A stretch of DNA of 64,000 nucleotides from JANNPJ01 sp965200525 (GCA_965200525.1 OZ241368.1:2356001-2420000), one strand, 5' to 3'; numbered from the stretch's first letter, positions 1-11,763 are shown. Numbers and translations: made by a program. The notes: generated by a model not told the origin, from the sequence alone.

Positions 1-278
1 GCCGCCGCGACCGGGTCGGCGCCGAGCGTGAGCCCGCCGACCGAGACGAAGTCCCAGTCGCCGATCAGGTCGAGCATCACCCGGCCGACCAGCGGCGCGG
101 CGTCGGCGTCGAGCGTGATCCGGCGCAGGTCGACGTAGTAGTCGGCCTCGCGACCGCTGGAGAGGGTGACCTTTCCGTGCACCACCGCCCGCTCGCGAAT
201 CAGGGCGGCCAGCGCCTCGCGGTCGGACCCACCGGCGGTGGCGGTCAGGGCGTCGTCAGCAGCAGTGAGGTCAGGCAC
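1..278 (-). CDS. pyrE: Orotate phosphoribosyltransferase, N-terminal part (runs off the window)
   Basis: Makes orotidine 5'-monophosphate from orotate and PRPP in pyrimidine synthesis, in the cytosol. About 92 residues are visible, reading complement from a GTG at 278. They contain the actinobacterial PyrE signatures LSSGREADYYVDLRR and VGGLTLGADPVA, which lie in the N-terminal half of the family. The PRPP loop would lie beyond the window edge. The GTG overlaps the last base of the TAG stop of the GGDEF-EAL gene upstream, so the two are probably translationally coupled. Truncation is only due to the window boundary. Confidence 0.9.
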   Translation of the reverse strand, partial: MPDLTAADDALTATAGGSDREALAALIRERAVVHGKVTLSSGREADYYVDLRRITLDADAAPLVGRVMLDLIGDWDFVSVGGLTLGADPVAA

Positions 279-2866
279 TAGGCCAGGCTATCGAGGTGCG
301 GCTGCACCGGCGGCAGGGCCAGGCCCCGCGGCCCCATTCGCGGGGCCGGCGTCGGCGCCCGGTCCCCCTCGACCCGGACCGTGGTGCCGCCCCAGCCGAC
401 GATGCCGACCCGGCGGACCAGCCGGGGCACGTCCTCGACCGCCATCGGCGGTGTGAACAGGTAACCCTGGGCCAGGTGGCAGCCCATCTCCTGGAGCGCC
501 CGCCGGGTGCCCGGGTCGGTGACCCCTTCGGCCACGATCTCCAGCCCGAGGTTGCGGCCGAGGTCGATGATCGACTGCACCACGGCCCGGTCCCGCGGGC
601 TCTCATACATCCGCTGGGTGAACGACTGGTGGATCTTCATCTGGTCGACCGGCAGCCGGCTGAGGTAGGTCAGTGAGGAGTAGCCGGTGCCGAAGTCGTC
701 CACCGACAGGTGCACGCCCATCTCCCGCAGCTTGGACAGCACCTCGTCGGCCAGCTTGGGCTCGGCCAGGGCGCTGCTCTCGGTGATCTCCAGCGAGAGC
801 AGGTCGGCCGGGATCCGGTAGAGGGCCAGGGCCCGCCCGATCTGGTCGGGCAGGGTCTCGTCGGTGGGCCAGCGCGGCGCCAGGTTGACCGTCACCCGCA
901 GCGGGTAGCCGGCGTCCATCCAGACCCGGCAGGCGGCCAGGGCCTGGTCGAGCACCCGCTTGGACAGGGCCGGCACCTGACCGCTGCGCTCGGCCGCGGC
1001 GAAGAACTCCTCCGGCGGGATCTCGCCCAGGGTCGGGTGCTGCCAGCGGGCCAGGGCCTCGAACGAGTGGACGGCGCCGGTGGCCAGGTCGACCAGCGGC
1101 TGGACGACGATCCCGATCTCGTCGGCCCGGATCGCGTCGCGCAGGTCGGAGGCCAGGGTCAGACCCTCGGGCGACTGGATGGTCATGTCCGAGGAGTACA
1201 TCCGCCAGCCGGCCGCCGCCGACTTGGCCACGTACATCGCCACGTCGGCCTTGCGCAGCAGGTCGGCCCCGGTCTTGCCGTGGGCCGGGCCGAGCGCGAT
1301 GCCGAGCGAGCCACCGACCCGCAACCGGGTGCCGGCCAGCGACACCGGCTCCTCGAAAGCGGCCAGCAGTTTGACCGCGAGGGCCTGGGCGGTCGCGGCG
1401 TCCGGGCTGCCGGACAGCACCGCGAACTCGTCGCCGCCGAGCCGGGCGACCACCGCCTCGGTACCGACCGCCTCCTTGAACCGGCCCGCGAGCACTCGCA
1501 GCAGTTCGTCGCCGGCCGGGTGGCCGAGCGAGTCGTTGATCGCCTTGAAGCCGTTGAAGTCGAGCACCATCACCGCGCACGGGAAGCCCCGGGTGGTCGC
1601 CTCGGCCGCCTCGTCGAGCAGGGTCCGGAAGTTGAGCCGGTTGGGCAGGCCGGTGAGCTCGTCGTGCCGGGCCTCGAAGTGCAACTGCTCGATCAGCCGG
1701 CCGTTGCGCAGCGCGACCGTGCCGTGGTTGGCCACGGTCTCGAGCAGGCGGACGTCGCCGGCCACGAAGCCGCGTTCCTCGCCCAGCCGGTCGGCCACCA
1801 GCAGGTGACCGGCGATCGGGCCGTCGATCCGTAACGGCACGATGATCGCCTCGCGGATCTTCCGGCCGGCCAGGAACTCGACCTCGGCCGGGTTGGCGCC
1901 GCGGACGACCAGCAGTCCGGTGGGCGGGAAGGCCAGGCTCCGGTGATGGGCGCCGGGTTCGACCGGGCCGTAGACCTGCTCACCGCTGCGCAGCGACCAC
2001 AGGTGCTCGCCGGTGCCGGCCCCACCCAGCATCACCTCGGCGTAGCCGGCCCGGAGCAGATCAGCCGACTGGCTGAGCACCGAGCGGACCACGTCGGCCG
2101 AGCCGGGGGCCCCGGCCAGCGCGTCGGAGAGCTGGTAGAGCCGCTCCAGCCGGGCGTGCCGGTCGGTCAGGGTGGCCAGCGCCCGGTAGCCGAGCAGTAC
2201 GGCCGCACCGAGCACGGCAATCGGCAGCGCGGCCTCGCCGTCGCTGAACGCCATCACCGGGATCAGCCCGATCAGGCCGACCAGGACCCCGGTCAGCACC
2301 GGCCAGGTCGCGGTCCGGCTGATCTCGGGCAGCAACTGGGTGTAGTCGCGCCAGGTCTGCACCCGGGCCACGGCGACCCCGACGGCCAGGCCGGCGAAGG
2401 ACGTCGCGAACACGGCGGCCAGGCCACCGCGGACCGAGATCGAGTCACCGCCGGCGGCCGCGACGAAGGTGATCTCCGCGATCGCCGTCCCGGCCAGCAC
2501 CAGGGCGCTGCTCAGCAAGGCCTTGATCCCGGTCTGCCGGCGGTAGAGCAGGAACACGGCCAGGCTGCCGACCAGCCGACCGAGCATCAGCGAGCTCGGT
2601 GAGGCCAGGAAAAGGCCCATCACCAGGGGGACGTCGCTGAACGAGAGCACCTCGTTCTGCCGCCGGAACCGGATGTTGACCACGCAGATCTCGGTCACCG
2701 CGAACAGCGCGGCCAGCCCCCACCAGTGCAGCTGGGTGAACGCGGTGAGCGGGTCGGGCCGGTGCAGGAACAGGGCCACCGTTCCCAGGGCAGCCAGGAG
2801 AACGGCGAACCCCACCACCTTGAGCGTGGTGTCGGGGGCTGCAGCGTGGCTGCGGCGATGGCTCAT
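278..2866 (-). CDS. Membrane GAF-GGDEF-EAL cyclic-di-GMP signalling protein
   Basis: 862 residues. Roughly the first 235 residues form about eight hydrophobic segments, followed by a GAF-like region (about 245-395), a GGDEF domain (about 400-560) and an EAL domain (about 575-825). The GGDEF signature is intact (ARLGGDEFAVL), so cyclase activity is likely. The RxxD inhibitory site expected just before it is absent. The EAL domain keeps EALARW, VNLAP, ITES, DDFGTGYSSL and VAEG, but the usual KID is KIH and AEGVE is AEGVT, so phosphodiesterase activity may be weak. The ATG is preceded by AGGAA. It is coupled to pyrE. The N-terminal membrane part probably senses an unknown cue. Confidence 0.9.
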   Translation of the reverse strand: MSHRRSHAAAPDTTLKVVGFAVLLAALGTVALFLHRPDPLTAFTQLHWWGLAALFAVTEICVVNIRFRRQNEVLSFSDVPLVMGLFLASPSSLMLGRLVGSLAVFLLYRRQTGIKALLSSALVLAGTAIAEITFVAAAGGDSISVRGGLAAVFATSFAGLAVGVAVARVQTWRDYTQLLPEISRTATWPVLTGVLVGLIGLIPVMAFSDGEAALPIAVLGAAVLLGYRALATLTDRHARLERLYQLSDALAGAPGSADVVRSVLSQSADLLRAGYAEVMLGGAGTGEHLWSLRSGEQVYGPVEPGAHHRSLAFPPTGLLVVRGANPAEVEFLAGRKIREAIIVPLRIDGPIAGHLLVADRLGEERGFVAGDVRLLETVANHGTVALRNGRLIEQLHFEARHDELTGLPNRLNFRTLLDEAAEATTRGFPCAVMVLDFNGFKAINDSLGHPAGDELLRVLAGRFKEAVGTEAVVARLGGDEFAVLSGSPDAATAQALAVKLLAAFEEPVSLAGTRLRVGGSLGIALGPAHGKTGADLLRKADVAMYVAKSAAAGWRMYSSDMTIQSPEGLTLASDLRDAIRADEIGIVVQPLVDLATGAVHSFEALARWQHPTLGEIPPEEFFAAAERSGQVPALSKRVLDQALAACRVWMDAGYPLRVTVNLAPRWPTDETLPDQIGRALALYRIPADLLSLEITESSALAEPKLADEVLSKLREMGVHLSVDDFGTGYSSLTYLSRLPVDQMKIHQSFTQRMYESPRDRAVVQSIIDLGRNLGLEIVAEGVTDPGTRRALQEMGCHLAQGYLFTPPMAVEDVPRLVRRVGIVGWGGTTVRVEGDRAPTPAPRMGPRGLALPPVQPHLDSLA

Positions 2867-3125
2867 CTGGTTCCTGCCCTAGAGGGGTTTCGATGGTGTC
2901 CAGTGCATCGCACTGAGTAGTCAGCCGTCATCAGTGCGGCGGGCAAAGCACTCCGCCGGTCGCAGCCGTCACCCACCCCGCGCAACCGCCGGCCGGCTGC
3001 GACCTGGCCGTGATGTCCCGATCGGTCCCGGTTCGCCCGCCGGCCCCGCTGACCGGGCGTTCCCGACCACCCCGAACGGGTGCAGCCGAACGGGTGACCG
3101 CGGCCGGACGGGTAACCTGGGGAGG

Positions 3126-3908
3126 GTGCGAATCGCCACCTGGAACGTGAACTCGATGCGGGCCCGACTCGACCGGGTCCAGGCCTGGGTCCAGCGCAGC
3201 GACGTCGACGTCGTCGCCCTGCAGGAGACCAAGTGCCGCGACGACCAGTTCCCGGCGGCCGTCTTCGAGGAGCTCGGCTACGAGGTGGCCCACCTGGGCC
3301 ACTCCCAGTGGAACGGCGTGGCCATCCTGTCCCGGGTCGGGCTGACCGACATCGAGACCGGCTTCGGCGGTATGCCGAGCTGGGGCGACCCGGCCGAGGC
3401 CGAGGCCCGGGCCCTGGGCGCGACCTGCGGCGGCGTCCGGATCTGGAGCCTCTACGTGCCCAACGGCCGCACCCTGGAGGACCCGCACCTGCTCTACAAG
3501 CTGCAGTGGCTGGACGCCCTGCGGGAGGCCGGCGCGGGCTGGCTCAAGGCCGAGCCCGACGCCCAGATCGCCCTGGTCGGCGACTGGAACGTGGCCCCCC
3601 GGGACGAGGACGTCTGGAGCATGGCCGCGTTCGAGGGCAGCACCCACGTCTCGGCCCCGGAACGGGCTGCGTTCAACGGCGTGGTCGACGCCGGCTTCGC
3701 CGACGTGGTCCGCCCGCACACCGAGGGCCAGTTCACCTACTGGGACTACCAGCGGCTGCGGTTCCCCCGTAAGGAAGGGATGCGGATCGACTTCGTGCTC
3801 GCTTCCGAGGCGCTGGCGGCCCGGGTTCAGGGGGCAGCCATCGACCGCGAGGAACGCAAGGGCAAGGGCGCTTCGGACCACGCCCCGGTCATTGTCGAGC
3901 TCGCCTGA
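3126..3908 (+). CDS. xthA: Exodeoxyribonuclease III
   Basis: 260-residue exonuclease-endonuclease-phosphatase family enzyme acting on abasic sites and 3' ends in base excision repair. Family motifs in order: start IATWNVNSMRARL, metal-binding LQETK, VGDWNVAP, RIDFVLAS and the C-terminal GASDHAPVIVEL with the catalytic Asp-His. The GTG at 3126 was chosen because family members begin exactly here (V/M-R-I-A-T-W-N-V); the longer upstream reading frame has no homologous sequence. AGG lies directly upstream. It stands alone between a divergent c-di-GMP gene and a protease gene. Confidence 0.92.
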   Translation: MRIATWNVNSMRARLDRVQAWVQRSDVDVVALQETKCRDDQFPAAVFEELGYEVAHLGHSQWNGVAILSRVGLTDIETGFGGMPSWGDPAEAEARALGATCGGVRIWSLYVPNGRTLEDPHLLYKLQWLDALREAGAGWLKAEPDAQIALVGDWNVAPRDEDVWSMAAFEGSTHVSAPERAAFNGVVDAGFADVVRPHTEGQFTYWDYQRLRFPRKEGMRIDFVLASEALAARVQGAAIDREERKGKGASDHAPVIVELA

Positions 3909-3980
3909 TCGGCCGCCGTCCCAACTCTCGCTTTACTGCCAAAAAGGCTTCCGTGGCCCCTCGGCAGGGGTGCAATCGGG

Positions 3981-4000
3981 TTAAATTCGGACCGATTTAA
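3981..4000. promoter_or_regulatory. AT-rich inverted repeat upstream of the protease gene
   Basis: TTAAAT and ATTTAA half-sites flank a CGG/CCG core with a one-base asymmetry. In a region of over 70% GC this is a conspicuous AT island 28 bases before the subtilase start. It could be an operator or promoter element; no regulator can be named. Confidence 0.3.
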
Positions 4001-4027
4001 GGCGCGATCGACCTGGCTCGGCTGTGG

Positions 4028-6253
4028 ATGACCCGTATGCTTCCGGCCGTGACGACGCATCAGACCCACCCTTCTCGTCGGGGCCGGGCCCGTCCGCCCG
4101 CTCGGATTCTGGCCGGACTGGGGGTAGGGGCTCTGCTCGCGGCGATGTCGTCGCTGCCCGCCCGGGCCGACTCCGCGAGCCCGACGCCGAGCCCGCTCGT
4201 CGACCCATCGACAACCTCCTCGACGACCCCGTCGTCCGCCCCGGCGGCGGGCGCCTTCGCCACGTCGCCGATCACCGGAGTGCTGCCCGTCCCGGACGAC
4301 GCCGCTCCCCTGATCGGCACCTCGGCCGACGAGGTGGTGACCAACACCTACATCGTGGTGCTCAAGGACCCGGCCGGGCTGCACGCGGCCGCGGCCGGTA
4401 CCTCGTCGGCCTCGACCACTCTGGTGGCCGCGGCCGCGGCCCGCAGCCGCAAGCTCGGCGCCGCCGTCCACGACACCTACAGCAGCGCGCTGCGCGGCTA
4501 CTCGGCCACGATGAGCCAGAAGGCCCTGGCCCAGGTGCGGACCGACCCGGCCGTCGACTACGTGCAGGTCGACCAGAAGTACACCTCCGACGCCAAGACC
4601 TACTCGACCGGCACCGAGACCAAGCCCACCTGGGGCATCGACCGGATCGACCAGCGCAGCCTGCCGCTGAAGCACAAGTACTACTTCACCGGCACCGGCG
4701 CCGGGGTGACCGCGTACGTGGTCGACACCGGTATCCGCAGCACCCACTTCGACTTCACCACCAACATGAACGGTGACGTCGTGCCGACCCGGGTCAGTGA
4801 CGGCGTCTCGACCCTGAACGGCGACGACAGCACCGAGGACTGCGCCGGGCACGGCACCCACGTGGCCGGCACGATCGGCGGCGTCTACTTCGGCGTGGCC
4901 AAGGACGTGCACCTGGTGCCGGTGCGGGTGCTGAACTGCGACGGCGAGAGCGACAGCGCCACCGTGGCCAAGGGCCTGGACTGGATCGTCGCGAACCACC
5001 AGCCGGGCCAGCCCGCGGTGGCGAACATGAGCCTGTCGAGCGAGGGTTCGGGCGCCGACACCGCGGTCGAGGCCGCCGTCAGCCGGGTGATCAAGGACGG
5101 CGTGACCGTGGTCGTCGCGGCCGGCAACGGCGACAAGAAGGGCCACGGGGTCAGCGCCTGCTCGTTCTCGCCCAGCGACATGAAGGCCGCGATCGTGGTC
5201 GGCTCAACCACCAAGACCGACAAGCGCTCGACCTTCTCCAACTACGGCTCCTGCGTCGACCTGTACGCCCCCGGCTCCGGGATCGAGTCGGACTGGTACA
5301 CCGCCGACAACCAGGCGGCGATCCTGAGCGGCACGTCGATGGCCACCCCGCACGTCACCGGAGTGGTGGCCCTCTACCTGGAACGGCACCCGACGGCGTC
5401 GCCGGCGGCGGTGCAGAAGGCCATCGTGGCCGCGGCCACCCCGAACAAGGTGACCAACGTCAGCCACACCTGGCCGCGCCGGTTGCTGTTCTCGCTCCAG
5501 CCGGTGAGCAAGCCGCCGGCCACCACGACTGCGAGCCAGATCCCCTCGGGCACCGCCCTGCTCAGCGGGGCCACGGTGTGCAGCCCGAACGGCCTGTACT
5601 GCCTGACCCAGCGGGCCAAGGACGGAAAACTGGTGCTGCAGAAGCCCGGTAGCCGGACGATCTGGTCGGCGTCCAAGGGCGGCGCGGCCTGGACCAAGAT
5701 GAACAGCACCGGCAACCTGGCCTCGTACGACCGCTACGACCGGGCGGTCTGGTCCAGCAAGACCAGCGGTACCGGCCCGAGCACGCTGTTCGTTCAGGAC
5801 AACGGCACCCTGCAGCTGATCAGCAACGCCACCGGCAAGGTGGCCTGGACCAGTGGCAAGGCCCAGAAGGCGAAGGCCCCGGCCCAGGTGAAGACGCCGG
5901 CCGCGACCCTGACCGCCAAGCTGGCGATCTACCGCTCCGGGGTCAAGCTGGTCTCGCCCAACGGCACGTTCAGCCTGGCTCTGCACAGCAACGGCGATCT
6001 GGTGCTGAAGAAGAAGCTGTCCAAGACCAAGTCGAAGACCCTCTGGCACACCAAGGCCAAGGACGACGACTGGATGGTCCTCAAGTCCGGCGGCGATCTA
6101 CAGCTGGTCCGCTCCGACGGCACAGTGGTCTGGAAGGCCGGGGTCGGCGGCAAGGGCGCGACCACGCTGATCCTGCACGACAACGGCAACCTGACCCTGA
6201 CCCGGATCTCGGACCACAAGGTGCTGTGGTCGACCAAGACCAAGGGCGCCTGA
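4028..6253 (+). CDS. Secreted subtilisin-like serine protease (S8, proteinase K-like) with C-terminal B-lectin-like domain
   Basis: 741 residues. A long twin-Arg-rich signal peptide (hydrophobic part about 27-43) is followed by an inhibitor I9 prodomain (about 95-185; NTYIVVLKD to YVQVDQKY), which chaperones folding and is then removed. The S8 catalytic domain has Asp233 in VVDTG, His275 in GHGTHVAG and Ser437 in SGTSMATPH, plus the oxyanion Asn in AAGNG. The last about 230 residues carry repeated units (SPNGLYCLTQ/SPNGTFSLAL, DNGTLQLI/DNGNLTLT, VLWSTK) typical of bulb-type mannose-binding lectins. It probably degrades extracellular protein while bound to glycan. Alternative starts at 4037 or 4049 cannot be excluded because no clear ribosome binding site is present. 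Confidence 0.88.
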   Translation: MTRMLPAVTTHQTHPSRRGRARPPARILAGLGVGALLAAMSSLPARADSASPTPSPLVDPSTTSSTTPSSAPAAGAFATSPITGVLPVPDDAAPLIGTSADEVVTNTYIVVLKDPAGLHAAAAGTSSASTTLVAAAAARSRKLGAAVHDTYSSALRGYSATMSQKALAQVRTDPAVDYVQVDQKYTSDAKTYSTGTETKPTWGIDRIDQRSLPLKHKYYFTGTGAGVTAYVVDTGIRSTHFDFTTNMNGDVVPTRVSDGVSTLNGDDSTEDCAGHGTHVAGTIGGVYFGVAKDVHLVPVRVLNCDGESDSATVAKGLDWIVANHQPGQPAVANMSLSSEGSGADTAVEAAVSRVIKDGVTVVVAAGNGDKKGHGVSACSFSPSDMKAAIVVGSTTKTDKRSTFSNYGSCVDLYAPGSGIESDWYTADNQAAILSGTSMATPHVTGVVALYLERHPTASPAAVQKAIVAAATPNKVTNVSHTWPRRLLFSLQPVSKPPATTTASQIPSGTALLSGATVCSPNGLYCLTQRAKDGKLVLQKPGSRTIWSASKGGAAWTKMNSTGNLASYDRYDRAVWSSKTSGTGPSTLFVQDNGTLQLISNATGKVAWTSGKAQKAKAPAQVKTPAATLTAKLAIYRSGVKLVSPNGTFSLALHSNGDLVLKKKLSKTKSKTLWHTKAKDDDWMVLKSGGDLQLVRSDGTVVWKAGVGGKGATTLILHDNGNLTLTRISDHKVLWSTKTKGA

Positions 6254-6277
6254 GGCCGGACCCCCGCGGCGTCACGA

Positions 6278-6326
6278 CAGCGGTCGCCGGTTCGCCCCTT
6301 GATCGGGGCTGAACCGGCGACCGCTG
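6278..6326. terminator. Bidirectional terminator hairpin between protease and clpB
   Basis: Near-perfect inverted repeat: arms of about 21 bases (CAGCGGTCGCCGGTTC plus GCCCC) around a TTGATC loop, with one unpaired T. It sits 25 bases after the protease stop and 17 bases before the clpB stop on the other strand, so it suits both converging genes. The T tract is short (TTT). Confidence 0.8.
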
Positions 6327-6342
6327 CGGTTTGTGCCGGGCC

Positions 6343-9096
<2,754 letters not shown>

Positions 9097-9146
9097 GGTT
9101 TCAGTGTCCTCCGGTGACGGGTAACAGTCATGCCAACGCACCCAGA

Positions 9147-9167
9147 GTTGAGTCTGTTCCGCTCAAC
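9147..9167. promoter_or_regulatory. HAIR operator (HspR-binding inverted repeat) of clpB
   Basis: GTTGAGT-N7-GCTCAAC matches the HAIR consensus CTTGAGT-N7-ACTCAAG with the correct 7-base spacer and symmetrical changes. It lies upstream of the clpB start on the minus strand. The cognate repressor gene hspR is at 31361-31822. Confidence 0.8.
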
Positions 9168-9311
9168 TTGACCGATCTTTGACCGACCCGCGGCCGATAT
9201 GTCCGAGTCGCGACCCGGTCCCGCTCTCAGGATTGTGCGAGCATGACCGCCACAGCGGGGGGCCGACGGCCCCCGGCGACCCCAGTTGCCGACGCCGAAC
9301 GGAAGCGACCG

Positions 9312-9911
9312 ATGACAGATCTGGCCACGATCGAGAAGTTCACCGTGACTCAGCGGATCACGCTGATGGTGAACCGGTACGAGATCCGCACCCTGCAGCC
9401 GGACGGGCGGCCCGGCGAGCTGCTGGCGATGGCCCAGCAGAAGCGGATGGCCTTCAAGGAAGAGGTCACCTTCTACGCCGACGAGAAGCGCACCGTGCCG
9501 GTGTTCAGCTTCAAGGCCCGCCAGCGCCTCGACCTCGGCGCCACCTACGACGTGATGGACGCCACGGGCCGGCCGATCGGCTGGTTCCGCAAGGACTTCG
9601 GCAAGTCGATCCTGCGGTCATCCTGGCACCTTGGCTCCACCGCCGGCGGGCCCGACCTGTTCGGCACCGAGCGCAACAAGAACGTCGCGATCGCCCGCCG
9701 GCTGTGGGAGTTCCTGCCCTACGTCTCCGACCTGCCCTCGCCGTTCGTGTTCCACTTCGACTTCACCGCCCCCGACGGGCAGGTCTGGTTCAGCTCGCTG
9801 CGCAAGCGCTCGCTGCGCGACCGGTACGAGGTCGAGGTGCCGGGCGGCCGACTCGACGGCCGGCTGGCCGCGGCCATGGCGGTGGCTCTGGACGCGCTGC
9901 AGCACCGCTGA
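9312..9911 (+). CDS. LURP-one-related / scramblase-like (tubby-fold) protein
   Basis: 199 residues, no signal peptide or membrane segment. The pattern of alternating beta strands (FTVTQRITLMVNRYEI, EVTFYADEKRTVPVFSFKARQR, YDVMDATGRPIGWFRKDFGKS) resembles the LURP-one-related or scramblase-like family of actinobacteria, whose biochemical role is unknown. The ATG at 9312 is preceded by GGAAG at a normal distance and is preferred over an ATG at 9243 that would add a basic, non-conserved tail. It is divergent from clpB, so the HAIR site could also influence it; that is inference. Confidence 0.65.
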   Translation: MTDLATIEKFTVTQRITLMVNRYEIRTLQPDGRPGELLAMAQQKRMAFKEEVTFYADEKRTVPVFSFKARQRLDLGATYDVMDATGRPIGWFRKDFGKSILRSSWHLGSTAGGPDLFGTERNKNVAIARRLWEFLPYVSDLPSPFVFHFDFTAPDGQVWFSSLRKRSLRDRYEVEVPGGRLDGRLAAAMAVALDALQHR

Positions 9912-9961
9912 GACCAGGACTGAGACCAGGGGCCGAGGCCGGTGCGCCGACCGGGCCCGGC

Positions 9962-10669
9962 TCAGCCCAGATTCACCGAGGTCGCGGTGGCGGTGACGGT
10001 TATCCCGGAAGGGCCGACCGTCACCGTGGTGGCCTTGAAGCCGAGCGGCAGTCGGGGCAACTCGTAGCCGTCGCCGACCAGCGAGTCGAGCTGGGCCCGG
10101 ATCGCGGTCGGCAGCTGGGCCAGGGTGTCGGGCTGCAGGCCGACCACGAGCCGGCCGTTCTTGACGCTGACCTGGGCCTGCACGCTGACCTTGGCCTTGA
10201 GCGCCGGGCCGGCGTAGTCGCCGTCGATGGACAGCAGGTTGTTGGCGGCCGGGCCGAACTTCACGGTCAGGTTCTTGTCGGGCACGTTGGCCCGGGCCGC
10301 CTGGTCGAGGGCGGCGTAAGTCACGGTGGCGACGCTACGGGCCGAGTCGACCGGGACGTCGGACACCGAACCGCCGATGACCTCGGCCGGCTTCACCCGC
10401 AGGCCTCGCATCTCGACGTGCACCGAGTTGACCGTGAGCCCGTTCTCGACGGCCAGACCGCTGAGGTCGGCGTCGATCCGGGTGTACCGCCCGCGCAGGG
10501 CCTGGGTCAGGAACGGGAAGCCGTGCACGGTGACGCCGGGCCGGCGGGACACCGCGGCGCTGCCCTGGATCTGCTTGCCGATCTCGCGCTGGGCGACGAT
10601 GCAGCTGATCCGGTCGGCGGCGATCAGCAGGCCGACCAGCACGACCAGGAAGATCAGGAATCGGCGCAT
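9962..10669 (-). CDS. DUF2993 (LmeA-family) membrane-anchored phospholipid-binding protein
   Basis: 235 residues. One N-terminal membrane anchor (about 3-19) is followed by a beta-rich extracytoplasmic domain with the DUF2993 pattern (GFPFLTQALRGRYTRIDADL, PLGFKATTVTVGPSGITVTATA). The mycobacterial relative LmeA binds phosphoinositides and helps lipomannan elongation; the function here is inferred only by family. The start ATG gives the expected anchor. It stands alone, about 340 bases downstream of the next minus-strand gene. Confidence 0.8.
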   Translation of the reverse strand: MRRFLIFLVVLVGLLIAADRISCIVAQREIGKQIQGSAAVSRRPGVTVHGFPFLTQALRGRYTRIDADLSGLAVENGLTVNSVHVEMRGLRVKPAEVIGGSVSDVPVDSARSVATVTYAALDQAARANVPDKNLTVKFGPAANNLLSIDGDYAGPALKAKVSVQAQVSVKNGRLVVGLQPDTLAQLPTAIRAQLDSLVGDGYELPRLPLGFKATTVTVGPSGITVTATATSVNLG

Positions 10670-11007
10670 GAGTGGATTCTCCCCGTACGCCTCCGAGCCG
10701 CACGCCGCAACGATTTGACGGCGGAGCCCGGGCAGCGCGTTCGCTCACTCCACCCGGGCCCCGCGACCTGGGCCAACTGGTTGTCAGACACCCCCACCAG
10801 CTGGGCACCCCCCTCGACGTTCGGGACCTTAAGTAATTCCCTTACGCTAAGTTGTTGGGCCGAAGAATGGAGAACGGAACGAAGTCTTACCTTCCGTAAC
10901 CATTGTGCACCTTCTGCCGGAAATAAACGCTGCCAGGATGGGCTGAACGAGTCAAGGGGGCACGGGGCGTTATCGACGCAATCGCAGAATGATTTGACGC
11001 AGCGTAG
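10670..11007. other. Intergenic region with AT-enriched stretch; no gene seen
   Basis: 338 bases between two minus-strand genes. The part from about 10825 to 11007 is clearly AT-richer than its surroundings. Visible structures are an imperfect inverted repeat at 10828-10851 (CTTAAGTAA / TTACGCTAAG) and an ACGGAAG-like/CTTCCGT hairpin at about 10874-10898. No reading frame with a plausible start and coding bias was found. It probably holds the promoter of the DUF2993 gene. Confidence 0.4.
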
Positions 11008-11403
11008 TCAATTTCCGTTTCGGAAGAACTCACGGGCGGTCCGCCGGGCGAGTGCGACCGTGATCGCCACCGGCAGGATCAACTCGCTGACGCCGCGCGG
11101 GTCGCCGCGGCCGACGGCGCCGAGGGCTCCGAGAATCCAGAACCCGGCCACCACGGCGAGCAACCGGAACCGACGCCGGCCCCCGAGCGCCAGCCGTCGG
11201 GCCAGGACCAGACCGGTGACCCCGGGCCAGGCACTCCAGATCGCCAGGCCCACGGTCTCGCCCCGGACCCCCTCCGAGGCCAGGAAGCCGGCCGTGGCCA
11301 GCAGGGTGAAGAAACCGCCGAGGTAGAGCAGGACCCGCAGTGCGCGGACCGACGTCGGCAGGGTGCGGTCGGCGACGTCCTGGTAGCCGGAATACGTGGT
11401 CAT
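11008..11403 (-). CDS. Small integral membrane protein, unknown
   Basis: 131 residues with about four hydrophobic segments (around 23-43, 50-70, 82-98, 105-122) and a positively charged C-terminus (ARRTAREFFRNGN). No family recognised. It starts 9 bases after the stop of the DUF192 gene on the same strand, so both are probably one transcript at the edge of the Tad island. The last codons form a TTCCG-TTT-CGGAA hairpin that may attenuate readthrough. Confidence 0.6.
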   Translation of the reverse strand: MTTYSGYQDVADRTLPTSVRALRVLLYLGGFFTLLATAGFLASEGVRGETVGLAIWSAWPGVTGLVLARRLALGGRRRFRLLAVVAGFWILGALGAVGRGDPRGVSELILPVAITVALARRTAREFFRNGN

Positions 11404-11412
11404 GACGCGCGC

Positions 11413-11763
11413 CTACCGGGCCGGCTCGAGGCTGAGCACCCGGCCCGCGGTGATGCCCCACTGCGCGCACCGGCCGGCCTCCGTCTCCAGGATCCAGGCC
11501 GAGCGCATCCGGGGCCGGCCCATCCGGCGCGGAGCCATCGTGGTCACGGCCAGCACCGTGCCGGACCGGTCCACGTAGGCGACGTCGATGGCGAACCGCA
11601 TGCCGAGGGTGTGCACCGAACTGCCCGGCCGGAGCACGAGCCCGGTGCCGATCCCGTCGCGCCCCAGCAGACCCCGGGACCGCTCGGCCAGCGAGCGGGC
11701 CTGCTCGACCTCCGCGACCGGGGTTCCGTCGAGGATCAGGCGGGTCGTGGTCAGTGGCGGCAT
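11413..11763 (-). CDS. DUF192 family protein
   Basis: 116 residues matching DUF192: the N-terminal part VAEVEQARSLAERSRGLLGR, then SSVHTLGMRFAIDVAYVD and the C-terminal ILETEAGRCAQWGITAGRVL. The family is small, beta-rich, often exported or membrane-linked and lacks an assigned reaction. Genes of this family often sit beside Tad/Flp pilus loci in actinobacteria, as here. The ATG at 11763 starts the conserved part; a 10-base CTCTCGAGAG palindrome lies just upstream. It is divergent from the pilin-like gene at 11930. Confidence 0.8.
   Translation of the reverse strand: MPPLTTTRLILDGTPVAEVEQARSLAERSRGLLGRDGIGTGLVLRPGSSVHTLGMRFAIDVAYVDRSGTVLAVTTMAPRRMGRPRMRSAWILETEAGRCAQWGITAGRVLSLEPAR

Noticed and set aside
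9191..9200. GCCGATAT before the LURP-one-like gene as a FliA -10 box
   Set aside because: No CTCA-like element lies 15-16 bases upstream.
9179..11326. Very long plus-strand reading frame (about 715 codons)
   Set aside because: It runs across the scramblase-like gene in another frame, the opposite-strand DUF2993 gene and an intergenic region; its sequence is low-complexity Arg/Pro/Gly typical of shadow frames in high-GC DNA.
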